A stretch of 37,771 nucleotides of DNA from Cephaloticoccus sp. (GCA_021734075.1 JAIPJW010000018.1:1-37771); one strand, 5' to 3'; counted from the stretch's first letter, positions 8,515 through 16,302 are shown. Numbers and translations are program-made. The notes: generated from the letters alone by a model not told the origin.

Positions 8515-9155
8515 TCAGTTCAGCCGGTAAATCCGCCTGGCATTGCCCGTACCAATGGTTGCCTGCTCGTGGTCGCTCAATGCTCCCAGCAGCTCCGCGG
8601 TCGCCTCGAACCACACCTGCAGGTTCGGACTCATCGGCCAGTCAGTGCCCCAGAGCATCCGCTCGGGATGGAAGCACTCCAAGCAGTGTGCGAAATACGG
8701 TCGCACCTGCGGCGAGAGGGGCAGCTTTGGGTTGGCCAGGCTGCCGAGGCCGGAGAACTTGCAGACGACATTCGGCCGTGCGGCGAGCTGCTTGATCCCT
8801 TCACTCCAGGCCTCGAACTCCCCGCCGGCGACGTCCGGTGCCCCGGCGTGGTCGAGCACGAACTGCGTCTGCGGACACTCCGTCACTAGCGCCGTGACCA
8901 GCGGCAACTGCCGCGGACGTACGCACAGGTCGAAAGTGAGTTCCCGTGCCGCCAGCAGGCGCAGGTTCTCCGCCAGAATCGGTGACTGCAGCACGGAGTC
9001 TGGCTGCGTGAACAGAACGCGCCGCAGTCCGCGCACCCGCGCCTCGCCCGCCAGGCGATCCAGCTGCGCTGGGAAATCCGGCCGTTCTAGCGCCGCCCCG
9101 GTTACGATCGCGAGTAATGGCGGTTCACCCCGGTCGCGGTTGGCCAACCGGAAAC
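8515..9155 (-). pseudogene. Amidohydrolase-2 (fuconolactonase-like) C-terminal remnant
   Basis: About 210 residues match the C-terminal two thirds of the amidohydrolase_2 (TIM-barrel metal hydrolase) family, close to L-fuconolactonase and related lactonases. Visible landmarks are LTFDLCVRPRQLPLV, TQFVLDHAGAPDV, VVCKFSGLGSL, and RMLWGTDWPMS, which holds the conserved GTDWP aspartate. The N-terminal part with the HxH metal site is missing. Homology is lost upstream of RLANRDRGEPP, at about 9150. The frame then continues only as antisense of the truncated hydrolase on the other strand. The usual family length is near 280 residues. A complete enzyme would open sugar lactones; this copy should be inactive. 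Confidence 0.75.
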
Positions 9156-10177
9156 TCGTCTGGACGAAGGGATATGGATACGCGGACAAAGAGCATGCGC
9201 TGCCGTTTACCCCAAGCACGATCATGAACATCGGATCGATCAGCAAGACGATCACTGGCGCAGCATTGATGCGCGCGGTTCAAGACGGGAAACTCTCGCT
9301 CGACGAAGATATCAACAAATATCTGCCGTTCAAAGTGGCCAATCCAGCCTTCCCGAACGAACCAATCACGCTGAGACAGCTGGCGACGCACACCTCAAGC
9401 ATTACAGACCGCGGTTCGGTCTACGCGGGCGCATATCACTTCGGTCGCGATGCCCCAGAGACCCTCGGGGACTACTTAAAGGACTACTTTGCACTGGACG
9501 GGAAAAACTACTCGAAGGAGAATTTCCTGAACACCAAGCCTGGCACACATCGCGAATACTCGAACATCGCGGCCGGGCTGGCTGGCTACATCGTTGAAGT
9601 AGCCGTAGGCGAGAAGTTCAACTTGTATACGAAGCGGACGATCTTTACGCCCCTAAAGATGGACAGCACTGGCTGGTTGATGTCCGAGGTCGATTTGGCG
9701 AAACACTCGAACCTGTATCTCGCACAGGGGCTCGCCGTGCCCATTCAACTCTATGGGCTTAGCACCTATCCAGACGGAGGCCTGCGGACTTCCGTCCGGG
9801 ATCTTTCAAGATTCTTCATCGCTTTGTTAAACGATGGCACTTACGAAGACGGGCGCATCCTTGATAGGAAATCTGTCGAAGAAATGCTCAGGTTCCAGTT
9901 TGGTGCCACGAACAAACCAGATAACGTGAAACTAAGCGGCGAGGGGTCTTTGAACTCCGGAATCTTTTGGGCCACGAAAGAAGCCCTTACAAGGATCGGC
10001 CACAATGGAGCAGATCCCGGCCTGGTCACGATGATGCTCTCGGATGTCGACAAACAGATAGGGGTGATTTTGTTCGTAAACACCGCGACACGCCCGGAGG
10101 ACGGTGAGGTCTACGGGGCCATCTTCGATGAACTTTGGAAACTTGGCGTGGAACTGAAGGGCGTTCGGGCGAACTAG
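9150..10177 (+). pseudogene. Serine beta-lactamase-family hydrolase, N-terminus missing
   Basis: About 340 residues match the beta-lactamase (class C / penicillin-binding-like esterase) family. It begins abruptly with RKLVWTKGYGYAD, normally about 50-80 residues into such proteins. It then has SISK (the SxxK nucleophile motif) in IGSISKTITGAALMR, YSN (the YxN motif) in HREYSNIAAGLAGY, and HNG near the C-terminus in place of KTG. No start codon fits: the open frame upstream is antisense to the amidohydrolase remnant, and the next methionine falls just before the active-site serine. The original protein would have carried a signal peptide; none is left. The local base composition is AT-richer than its surroundings. 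Activity is unlikely. Most such proteins are esterases or peptidases, so resistance should not be inferred. Confidence 0.75.
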
Positions 10178-10298
10178 GAACCTCCCGGGTTCTGATATCA
10201 ACCAGCTCCGGTCATTCATCAATCTACAGCTCTACATGGAGGGAACCTTGCGGATTAGCTATGCAACCTTACTCTCCGACGGCATAAATCCAGCATTT

Positions 10299-10405
10299 TT
10301 GGCCAACTTATGGTTCCGATCTGTGATTTCGGCCAACTACTGGTTCCTTTTTGGAAAACTGCGTATTTTGCCACCTTGCTAGACTTGGCCAGCGTGTGGT
10401 TCAAC
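10299..10405 (+). repeat. Second cluster of transposon-end-like repeats
   Basis: Direct copies of the motif seen at 1243-1314 occur at 10301-10317 (GGCCAACTTATGGTTCC) and 10331-10347 (GGCCAACTACTGGTTCC). A weaker third copy is at about 10387-10403 (GGCCAGCGTGTGGTTCA). No transposase is nearby. The rest of the 311-bp stretch between the genes ending at 10177 and 10489 holds nothing recognisable. All copies point the same way as the main pair near 1.27 kb, so the two clusters are not simply the inverted ends of one element. Confidence 0.5.
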
Positions 10406-10488
10406 CGTCGGCACATACAGGTTCAATCGACATTTGGGTCTACAACAAAAGATGGGAGAAAGGGGCCATAACCCGCCGGGTTCGACGC

Positions 10489-11094
10489 TTATCTGCCCAG
10501 TCGTCCGCGGCGGTTTCGGTAGACCGCGCAACCCAGCACGAGGATGCCCAATAACACCGCGTAAGTTGCAGGTTCGGGCACGGCGGTTGCAGTCCACGTA
10601 ACCGTGTAAGCTCCCGACCCCAATACCCCGCCATTGGAGATTTCGGTTTCGTCAAAACCCAGATCCGCGAGATTGCTCCCCACAAAAGTGAGTGTGCCGC
10701 TCAACTGGGTCCCGGCTAAATACCCAAAACTCGCAAATATATAATTTGCGTTAAAGCCCCAGGAATCTCCCGTGTGGTTGCTTATTGTCGCATTTGTCCA
10801 CGGCACAGGATCACTTAAGGTTGTATTCAATATCAGGGAGTAAGTTAGGTTCTGAGCTCTGATCCCATCCGTGGATAAGGAAAGTAGGGGTCCATCATTG
10901 TAGCTTGAACCGGAAAAAGTATTCCAAGCTCCCGCGTAGGTCGCTGTGGTGGTGTCGGTCCCGGGATCGTAAACAAAATCCAGCGTGAATTGTGCCCGGG
11001 CGGTTGGTGCGAGCCAGAGTGAAACCAGCAACAAGATCACCGGAATGCTGTATTTCTGGGCAACGGACTGACGTGATGCGGATGTGATTTTCAT
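10489..11094 (-). CDS. PEP-CTERM sorting domain surface protein
   Basis: With a start at 11094 the protein has 201 residues. AGGA lies a few bases upstream of that start. An N-terminal signal peptide (VILLLVSLWLAPTARAQ) is followed by a Ser/Thr/Asn-rich beta-strand domain. The C-terminus is textbook PEP-CTERM: VPEPATYAVLLG, a hydrophobic helix (ILVLGCAVY) and a basic tail (RNRRGR). Such proteins are exported and processed by an exosortase, often in species that make exopolysaccharide; no exosortase gene lies in this window. The central domain is not recognised. The open frame extends upstream to 11259 without the features of a real N-terminus. A palindrome-rich region about 300 bp upstream may control it. 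Confidence 0.85.
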   Translation of the reverse strand: MKITSASRQSVAQKYSIPVILLLVSLWLAPTARAQFTLDFVYDPGTDTTTATYAGAWNTFSGSSYNDGPLLSLSTDGIRAQNLTYSLILNTTLSDPVPWTNATISNHTGDSWGFNANYIFASFGYLAGTQLSGTLTFVGSNLADLGFDETEISNGGVLGSGAYTVTWTATAVPEPATYAVLLGILVLGCAVYRNRRGRLGR

Positions 11095-11128
11095 GGGGAT
11101 CCTGGGATGGATGATAACCTTGGAGTCA

Positions 11129-11148
11129 GGCATTTCACCGGAAATGCC
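11129..11148 (-). promoter_or_regulatory. Hairpin in the leader of the PEP-CTERM gene
   Basis: GGCATTT and AAATGCC form a perfect 7-bp stem with a 6-base loop, about 35 bases before the start codon at 11094. It could affect translation or transcript stability. No known riboswitch fold was recognised around it. Confidence 0.35.
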
Positions 11149-11406
11149 AGAAAGTGTGAGGGCCAACCCTTTAGCCCACGTGGTTGCGGTGGAGCGACCG
11201 AGAGTAGCATAACTGCCTGATAAAACAGTGATTTCCGCGCGTTGGGCTCCAAATACCAAGGGTCGAGGACTGCGACCTGACCGACGGCAAACCTAATTCC
11301 CGAAACTGGACCAAACCCGATATCGCCCACCCGAACTGCGGGGATTCCAAGGGACTCTTTTGTAATGGAGGCAAAACCATCGACGGGGAGACCGGATTTT
11401 GACAGT

Positions 11407-11469
11407 AAGATTATCTTATATACTCTGTGCATCAACTCAAGATTATCTACTTGTAAAATCGAGTTTTAC
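11407..11469. promoter_or_regulatory. Palindromic candidate operators upstream of PEP-CTERM gene
   Basis: The 520-bp gap 11095-11614 contains no convincing gene. Within it the near-palindrome AAGATTATCTT lies at 11407-11417. A second copy with one change (AAGATTATCTA) is at 11439-11449, 32 bases away, close to three helical turns. Directly after it, GTAAAA 11453-11458 and TTTTAC 11464-11469 form a perfect inverted repeat around TCGAG. The block is AT-rich in GC-rich surroundings and lies about 315-375 bp upstream of the PEP-CTERM start, so a long leader or a distant activator site is possible. Confidence 0.4.
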
Positions 11470-11614
11470 CCCAGTCTAAAACCCAACGATTGGCCCCCGG
11501 CATGGAGTTTTCCTTAGGTCGCGTGGGCGCTCCGCGCTTTCGCCAAACAGCCATGGCTACCTTCAAGGCATGTGCCCCGAGGCCCACCGCCGGACTCTTA
11601 ACGTCCCCAAAACA

Positions 11615-12280
11615 TCAGGCCGGCAACGGCCCCGTCATTTGCTGCCGGTAGATCGCCCGGACTCCAACGGTGTCCGCAGTGAACGCCACGCCGTCGAGAA
11701 ACGTCAGCCAGCCCGCCTCCTCATACCGGACCTCCAGCAGCATTTCGCGCAACAGGATGATGTTCCAGTCGTGCGAAACGTGCAGGTCGAGGCGCCGGCC
11801 TCCGCCCGTGGGCTCCCGCAACCGCGCCGCCACGAAATCCGTCTGACGGGCGGCGATTGCCCGGGGCGACCGGACCACTGTGGCCGGTATTTTCTCTTCC
11901 ACCCAGAGCCGCACAAAAGCGTCGCCGTGGCGCACGGAAAGGCGGCCCGACTCGACCAGATCGAGAATGTAATCGACCCCGATCTCCTCACGTGCACCGA
12001 CCAACTCGACCGCGAGCCCCGCCGCCGTGGCCCCTTGCGCGATGCCGGCCGCCGTTTGCCCACAACGTTTGACCGGACTGTGAAACAGCCGCACCCGGTC
12101 AAAACCAGTCAGGCGGGAGCCGAACTCCACCGCGGCCTTCGCCCCTTCCGGCGTGAGCTCGGCCAGCGTGGGCTCCGACGGGTTGGCGATGGGATGCCGC
12201 GCGGCGTGCCGCATGACGGCGGCCACCGCCGGTGCAGCAGACAACCCCGCGATGGTTTCGAGTAATTCATGACCCTGCAT
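11615..12280 (-). CDS. Histidine phosphatase superfamily protein
   Basis: The 221-residue protein carries RHAARHP at residues 24-30. This fits the RHGxRxP active-site motif of branch-2 histidine (acid) phosphatases, with Ala in place of Gly. SHD at residues 169-171 matches the C-terminal HD motif. Between them are LTPEGAKAAVEFG and FHSPVKRCGQTA, which fit the usual L-T-x-x-G and S-x-x-x-R-x-x-x-T stretches. It is short for a classical acid phosphatase or phytase (about 400 residues) and has no signal peptide, so it probably acts in the cytoplasm on an unknown phosphate ester. It lies 78 bp from the acetyltransferase gene upstream on the same strand, so the two may be co-transcribed. Superfamily membership is sure; substrate is not. 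Confidence 0.8.
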   Translation of the reverse strand: MQGHELLETIAGLSAAPAVAAVMRHAARHPIANPSEPTLAELTPEGAKAAVEFGSRLTGFDRVRLFHSPVKRCGQTAAGIAQGATAAGLAVELVGAREEIGVDYILDLVESGRLSVRHGDAFVRLWVEEKIPATVVRSPRAIAARQTDFVAARLREPTGGGRRLDLHVSHDWNIILLREMLLEVRYEEAGWLTFLDGVAFTADTVGVRAIYRQQMTGPLPA

Positions 12281-12358
12281 GCTTACCTTGATGCCGCAGT
12301 TGCCTCCGCGCGGTCAAGCCGGGTGCTGCAAGCAAGCACCCTCATGGTTGCACGAACT

Positions 12359-12865
12359 TTACTTCAGCGGCTTGGTCATGAAGATCGCCTCACCCGCGCC
12401 GGGTTGGAGGGCGTAGCGCTTGAAACCCGCGGCCACATAGGTGCGCAGTGCGCGGTCGTTTTGATCCAGGACTTCCAACGTAAGTTTGCAGCAACCAAGT
12501 TCGCGCGCCTTTGTCTCGACGGCTTCCAGCAGTCCACGACCGACCCCACGTCCACGATGCGTCGGGACAACGGCAACGTCATGCAGATTGATGAGCGGCT
12601 TGGCGGCAAAGGTGGAAAAACCGAGAAAGCACACGGCCACGCCAACCGGCGTGTCCCCGTCAAAGGCCAGAAAAATGAGGGTCGCGGGATGCTGACGCAG
12701 GCCCGGGATCAGGCGGGCGCAAACCTCGGCCGAAAGCGGCTTACCGTCGCCCATCGGATCGCGGGAGTAGGCATCGACCATGGCCAGCACCGCGTTTTGA
12801 TGATCCGCGTTGGCGAGATCGGCCTGCACATAGCGAAGAGAGGAATCGTCTGGGGAGTTCTGCAC
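12359..12865 (-). CDS. GNAT family N-acetyltransferase
   Basis: The 168-residue protein has the GNAT fold order. LIFLAFDGDTPVGVAVCFLG is followed by the strand LINLHDVAVVPTHRGRGVGRGLLEAV, whose R-x-x-G-x-G loop binds acetyl-CoA. Then come CCKLTLEVLDQNDRALRTYV and AAGFKRY, typical of motif B. It would transfer an acetyl group to an amine; the substrate cannot be read. It is cytoplasmic and sits upstream of the histidine-phosphatase-like gene on the same strand with a 78-bp gap. Confidence 0.88.
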   Translation of the reverse strand: MQNSPDDSSLRYVQADLANADHQNAVLAMVDAYSRDPMGDGKPLSAEVCARLIPGLRQHPATLIFLAFDGDTPVGVAVCFLGFSTFAAKPLINLHDVAVVPTHRGRGVGRGLLEAVETKARELGCCKLTLEVLDQNDRALRTYVAAGFKRYALQPGAGEAIFMTKPLK

Positions 12866-12969
12866 GCGAAGCCTAGGAAAGACACGCCCCGCCCCATCCG
12901 TCGACGCCGAATTGCTTACTGTCGGTGAGTCGGCTGAAAGCGATAAGCAGAAACCAGATGACTTCCTGC

Positions 12970-13239
12970 TTACAGCTTTCCACTTTGCTCCGTTTTCGAG
13001 GAGTTGGTGCTGCCTTCAGCCAGCTCGGGCGTGTCACGACACAACGCGCAGTGCTGACCTCGGCGGGAATGATAAATCCGTGCGCTGATGAAAATCACGG
13101 TCGAGACACCGGCCCAAATGGCACTCTCTGCCACCACTCGCTCCAGTGACCGGCCTTTCACCAGCCCCACGACAAACAGCATCGCGAAAATACCGAGCAA
13201 CACGACGAAGAAGCGCTTAATCCAAAAGGAGGGTTGCAT
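12970..13239 (-). CDS. Small two-helix membrane protein
   Basis: With a start at 13239 (MQPSFWIKRFF) the product has 89 residues. Two hydrophobic helices are clear: FFVVLLGIFAMLFVVGLV at about 9-26 and AIWAGVSTVIFISARIY at about 38-54. A polar C-terminal tail contains a CALC pair (C-x-x-C). The loop between the helices is short and charged. No family is recognised. The frame is open 18 codons further upstream, but that part is proline-rich and lacks a better start. No Shine-Dalgarno sequence is seen. It is probably a real inner-membrane protein of unknown function. Confidence 0.55.
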   Translation of the reverse strand: MQPSFWIKRFFVVLLGIFAMLFVVGLVKGRSLERVVAESAIWAGVSTVIFISARIYHSRRGQHCALCRDTPELAEGSTNSSKTEQSGKL

Positions 13240-13589
13240 AAAAATAATCTTATCGGGGGGAGTTGGGTTGGGGAAAAAGAGGGAGCAAAACAAGAGGGCG
13301 CTTGTTCCGGGAGAAACGGGTTAATCCCAGAGCAACCAGAACGCTGTGGACGCCGACGGTGGTTATCACGAGTGCCACAAAAGAGAAATGGGAGAAAATT
13401 GGCATGCAATAGATATGAGCCACGTAGCCGCTGGATATTCCGTGATGTTTTTCCTCATTTTCGGGAGTGAACGCGGATAAAAAGAAACCCGTGGCAAAAC
13501 CGGCACGCCTCGCACCAGAGGCCAAGGATTCCACGCGGAAAGAACCGCCGTGATACCCTGCCCCAAGGGGCCCCGGTTCAATCGGCCTT

Positions 13590-13805
13590 GCGTCAGCGTT
13601 CAGCTTGCTCCCTGTTCTTCGTCAGCCCTCAGCTTTGCTCCTTCACCTGCCCAAGGGCCTGTCCGCCGAAGCCCTGTGTAAGTTGAACGGTGCGAAGGCG
13701 GGCACCCGGTTCAGTCGGCTCTTCGAGCCACCGTCTTCGCCGGCGCCATCTCCGCTCCTCGCTTGCCACGCCGTAGGCTTGGCGAAGGCGGGCCCTTCGT
13801 CAGGT
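13590..13805. repeat. Dispersed-repeat-like intergenic block
   Basis: The 632-bp gap 13240-13871 has no convincing gene. Its right part holds imperfect direct repeats (TTCAGCTTGCTCC near 13599 and CTCAGCTTTGCTCC near 13628). GC-rich inverted motifs follow, such as CCGCCGAAGCC near 13669, GCGAAGGCGGGC near 13693 and again near 13784, and GCCGTAGGCTTGGC near 13772. Such blocks resemble the short palindromic repeats common between genes in Opitutaceae-like genomes. The left part (13240-13590) shows nothing clear. Confidence 0.4.
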
Positions 13806-13871
13806 TTCAGGTTTTCTGCACTCCCCCCTCCGATCTTGTCTGGGCCGCGGGGTCGCAGCTAGGTTGCCCGC

Positions 13872-14549
13872 ATGTCCGTCTCGCCCCCGTCTGCCCAACC
13901 CACACCCCGGCGCAAAATCATTTGCGCGGACGCGATTGCTTGGATGAAGACCCGCGGCCGGATTGACGGCGCCTGTGCGGTCACCTCGCTGCCCGACGTG
14001 TCCGAGATCGGCAAAACGCTGCCGGTGTGGCGCGAATGGTTTCTTGGTGCCGTGCGCCTTGTGGTGGACGCCGTGCCTGCTGACAGTGCGGCCTTGTTTT
14101 TCCAGTCTGACATCAAGCGCGACGGCGTCTGGATCGACAAGGGCGCGATGGTCATTCGTGCCGCCGAGGACGCGGGAGCGCACGTGCTGTTTCACAAGAT
14201 CATCTGCCGGCGACCACCGGGAACGCTCACCCAAGGCCGGCCCGGGTTCACCCACCTGATCGCGGTTTCGCGGGCGATGCAATGTCCCGCCACTCTGCCG
14301 ATTCCCGATGTCATCGACGATGCGGGTAGGAGTCTCTGGATCCGTGCGACCGGGGTGCGCGCCACGGCTCATGCCGTGCGCTTTGCGCGGGACCAGGTGG
14401 GCGCGCAGTTGATCTTCGATCCCTTCTGCGGAGTCGGCACGATCCCCGCCGTGGCCAACGCGCTCGGGCTCGACGCCCTCGGCATCGAACTGGCCCGGAA
14501 ACGCTGCGAGTTGTCCAGCCAGCAAACCGTGACTCCCGCGGACCTCTAA
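13872..14549 (+). CDS. SAM-dependent methyltransferase of DNA-methylase (N4/N6) fold
   Basis: The 225-residue protein has the circularly permuted order of beta-class amino-methyltransferases. IICADAIAWM and then TSLPDVSEIG (residues 38-47) stand where the catalytic (D/N/S)PP(Y/F/W) motif IV is expected, read here as SLPD. WFLGAVRLVVDAVP and LFFQSDIKRDGVWIDKG follow. The SAM-binding motif I, DPFCGVGTIPAVANALG, and GLDALGIELARKRC come near the C-terminus. The enzyme should methylate an amino group in a nucleic acid or protein. The TSLPD form is unlike standard DNA methylases and belongs to an uncharacterised family. There is no restriction enzyme nearby, so this is not an obvious restriction-modification system. 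Its 3' end overlaps a small convergent gene. Confidence 0.75.
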   Translation: MSVSPPSAQPTPRRKIICADAIAWMKTRGRIDGACAVTSLPDVSEIGKTLPVWREWFLGAVRLVVDAVPADSAALFFQSDIKRDGVWIDKGAMVIRAAEDAGAHVLFHKIICRRPPGTLTQGRPGFTHLIAVSRAMQCPATLPIPDVIDDAGRSLWIRATGVRATAHAVRFARDQVGAQLIFDPFCGVGTIPAVANALGLDALGIELARKRCELSSQQTVTPADL

Positions 14550-14689
14550 CCGCAGTCGCGCAGGATTTGCCGCAGCCCTGCCTCATAACGGGGCAGGTTT
14601 TTGCGGGTGAGATGAAGCTCGGTGCGATCCACCATGCGCGGGAACAGTATGTCCGCGTAGGAGGCGGGTTTCTCGCTTGGGGTCATCAT
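14546..14689 (-). CDS. Small 47-residue protein, unknown function
   Basis: A short minus-strand frame starts with two methionines (MMTPSEKPASYADILFPR) and ends QILRDCG at a TAG that overlaps the stop of the methyltransferase gene on the other strand. The composition is protein-like, charged and probably helical (ELHLTRKNLPRYEAGLRQIL). It fills the gap between the methyltransferase and rhomboid genes. It lies 43 bp downstream of the rhomboid gene on the same strand and could be its operon partner. No Shine-Dalgarno sequence or known family was recognised. Confidence 0.45.
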   Translation of the reverse strand: MMTPSEKPASYADILFPRMVDRTELHLTRKNLPRYEAGLRQILRDCG

Positions 14690-14732
14690 AGCAAGAGACG
14701 GCACATTCATCGTCTTGCGCAAGAGCCTATGC

Positions 14733-15503
14733 TTACCATTTACCTTCGGCCTTCGGGTTCTCCCAAACCGGGCCCCGGCTGCGTTTGCGCCAGAGGAGCA
14801 TCAGGAGAAAGCCGATCGCGGCACCGCCGAGGTGCGCAAAATGAGCGATGCTGCCACCGAAGAGGGAAAACCCGGTGACGCCGGAAAACAGGTCGAGCAG
14901 CAGCAGACCCGGGGTGAAGTATTTCGCCGCGATCGGGACCGGCACAAACATCAGCGCGAGTTTCGCGTTGGGATGCAAAAACCCGAAGGCCACCAAAAGC
15001 CCGTAGATCGCCCCGGAGGCCCCGAGCATCGGACCGCCGTAAACCCGGTAGAGGTCGACCAGCGTCGCGGTGACCGCCGGCTCGAGCGATCCCGGTTCCA
15101 TGCCGGTCCTCAGCGATGTGCTGATGACCGAGGGCGTCAGCCCCGCCGCCACCAGTTGTTCGTGGAGGCTGCGGTATTCCTGCCAGTTGACGCCCGTCTG
15201 GATCAGTGCTGCACCGACACCGCAGACAAAATAAAACAGCAAAAAGCGCGGCGCGCCCCACTCCCGCTCCAGAATTCCTCCGAATGACACGAGTGCGAAC
15301 ATGTTGAAAAAGATGTGACCCGGGCTCCCGTGCAGGAACATATACGTCACCAACTGCCACAGGCCAAAATTGTCGTTGGTCGGATACCAAAGCGCGCCGG
15401 CCGTGATAAACCGTTCGGCCCCGTTGGGCAGCAGGACCCCCGCGACAAACACGATGATGTTCACGGTCAACAGGACGGCGACCGCGCGGGGCATACGATT
15501 CAT
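14733..15503 (-). CDS. Rhomboid family intramembrane serine protease
   Basis: The 256-residue protein has at least six membrane helices and the rhomboid landmarks. FLHGSPGHIFFNM carries H58, H63 and N67 (oxyanion region). GASGAIYG carries the nucleophile S163. AHFAHLGG carries the catalytic His224. It would cleave membrane proteins within or near the bilayer of the inner membrane. A roughly 50-residue polar segment (about 107-157) is inserted before the GASG helix and is longer than in E. coli GlpG. It lies 73 bp downstream of the exported ParB-like gene on the same strand, so read-through from that operon is possible, although the roles look unrelated. Confidence 0.92.
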   Translation of the reverse strand: MNRMPRAVAVLLTVNIIVFVAGVLLPNGAERFITAGALWYPTNDNFGLWQLVTYMFLHGSPGHIFFNMFALVSFGGILEREWGAPRFLLFYFVCGVGAALIQTGVNWQEYRSLHEQLVAAGLTPSVISTSLRTGMEPGSLEPAVTATLVDLYRVYGGPMLGASGAIYGLLVAFGFLHPNAKLALMFVPVPIAAKYFTPGLLLLDLFSGVTGFSLFGGSIAHFAHLGGAAIGFLLMLLWRKRSRGPVWENPKAEGKW

Positions 15504-15576
15504 CGGGCTAAGGTTACGATCCGCCCAAGCTTCGCAACTCCGGAAGACGACGGGACAAGCCCCGACACAAACTTCG

Positions 15577-16302
15577 TTAGCGCTGCGGGTCCTTGTAACC
15601 GGGCAACGTCGCCGCGGCTGGACTGTGGGCCAGCGTCAGGGCTTCCTGCAGGGCGCGGGCAAAATCAGCCTCATCCGCATCGTTCCATGTGATGCGGGTG
15701 CGGAAAAATTCCGCCCAGTAAAATTCCTGGAAGAATATCGCCGGGGGTTTGATTTCCTCGAATCCGCCGGCCTCCATCACAGCCCATGCCAGCCCGCGAT
15801 AACTATCGGGCTTCATGTCAACAAGCGAGGCGGGCAACTCAGACGGATGACGATGTTGGCCTGAGGAATCGTTCAAGAAGGTGTAACCCTGCTTTTGCAT
15901 CCGGACCCAAAACTCTGCGTCCGCCACATCGGACCAGTTGGCCAGGATGTGGCCGTAGACGGTCTTGTCGGGCTGGGCACAGGCAATGAGCGCGCTGATG
16001 GTGTGATGGCCATCCGTCAGGTAAGGGAGGCCGCCCGGTCCGATCACTACCGGCACATCCTTCTTCTGCAAATAGGCGGTGACTGCAGCGGGGGACATGC
16101 CATCGAACTTTGTCCGCTTGTGCTCGATCTCACGCTGCCCCACGGAAAATTGCGTGGGGTGCAACCTCAAGGCGTCGATGGTGTAGGCCGCGCCGGCCAC
16201 CATGCCCGGTCGAAACGACTCATAGGCCGTCGTCGCGCGAGCCACGCCACTGGCGACGAAGCCCACCAAGACAAACACCGACAACAAGCGGAACCGTTTC
16301 AT
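15577..16302 (-). CDS. Exported ParB/Srx-fold protein (ParBc_2-like) in a phytase operon
   Basis: The 241-residue protein starts with a signal peptide (LLSVFVLVGFVASGVARA). It then carries the ParBc_2-type core: IDALRLHPTQFSVGQREIEH, IPV-like strand DVPVVIGPGGLPYLTDGHH at 82-100, and TISALIACA. The DGHH motif at residues 97-100 is the nucleotide- or phosphate-handling signature of the ParB/sulfiredoxin superfamily, also seen in the serine kinase SerK. The export signal and lack of a DNA-binding helix-turn-helix exclude a role in chromosome partition. The gene follows the phytase gene by 22 bp in the same operon as a TonB-dependent receptor. A role in phosphate-ester chemistry in the periplasm is inferred; it could also be a nuclease, as the old family name suggests. 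Confidence 0.75.
   Translation of the reverse strand: MKRFRLLSVFVLVGFVASGVARATTAYESFRPGMVAGAAYTIDALRLHPTQFSVGQREIEHKRTKFDGMSPAAVTAYLQKKDVPVVIGPGGLPYLTDGHHTISALIACAQPDKTVYGHILANWSDVADAEFWVRMQKQGYTFLNDSSGQHRHPSELPASLVDMKPDSYRGLAWAVMEAGGFEEIKPPAIFFQEFYWAEFFRTRITWNDADEADFARALQEALTLAHSPAAATLPGYKDPQR

Noticed and set aside
9150-10177. Beta-lactamase-family gene as antibiotic resistance
   Set aside because: The N-terminus and start are missing, and most members of this broad family are esterases or peptidases.
11095-11435. Riboswitch or extra gene upstream of the PEP-CTERM gene
   Set aside because: No known riboswitch core was recognised, and the 114-codon frame there lacks protein-like features; only palindromes and one hairpin are supported.
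13250-13534. Minus-strand frame with one hydrophobic stretch (GTG start)
   Set aside because: It has no good start or family match and lies in a repeat-rich gap; a real membrane protein cannot be excluded but is not supported.
15577-16302. ParB-like protein as a chromosome or plasmid partition factor
   Set aside because: It has a signal peptide, no helix-turn-helix domain, no ParA partner and no parS-like sites; the neighbours are a phytase and a TonB receptor.
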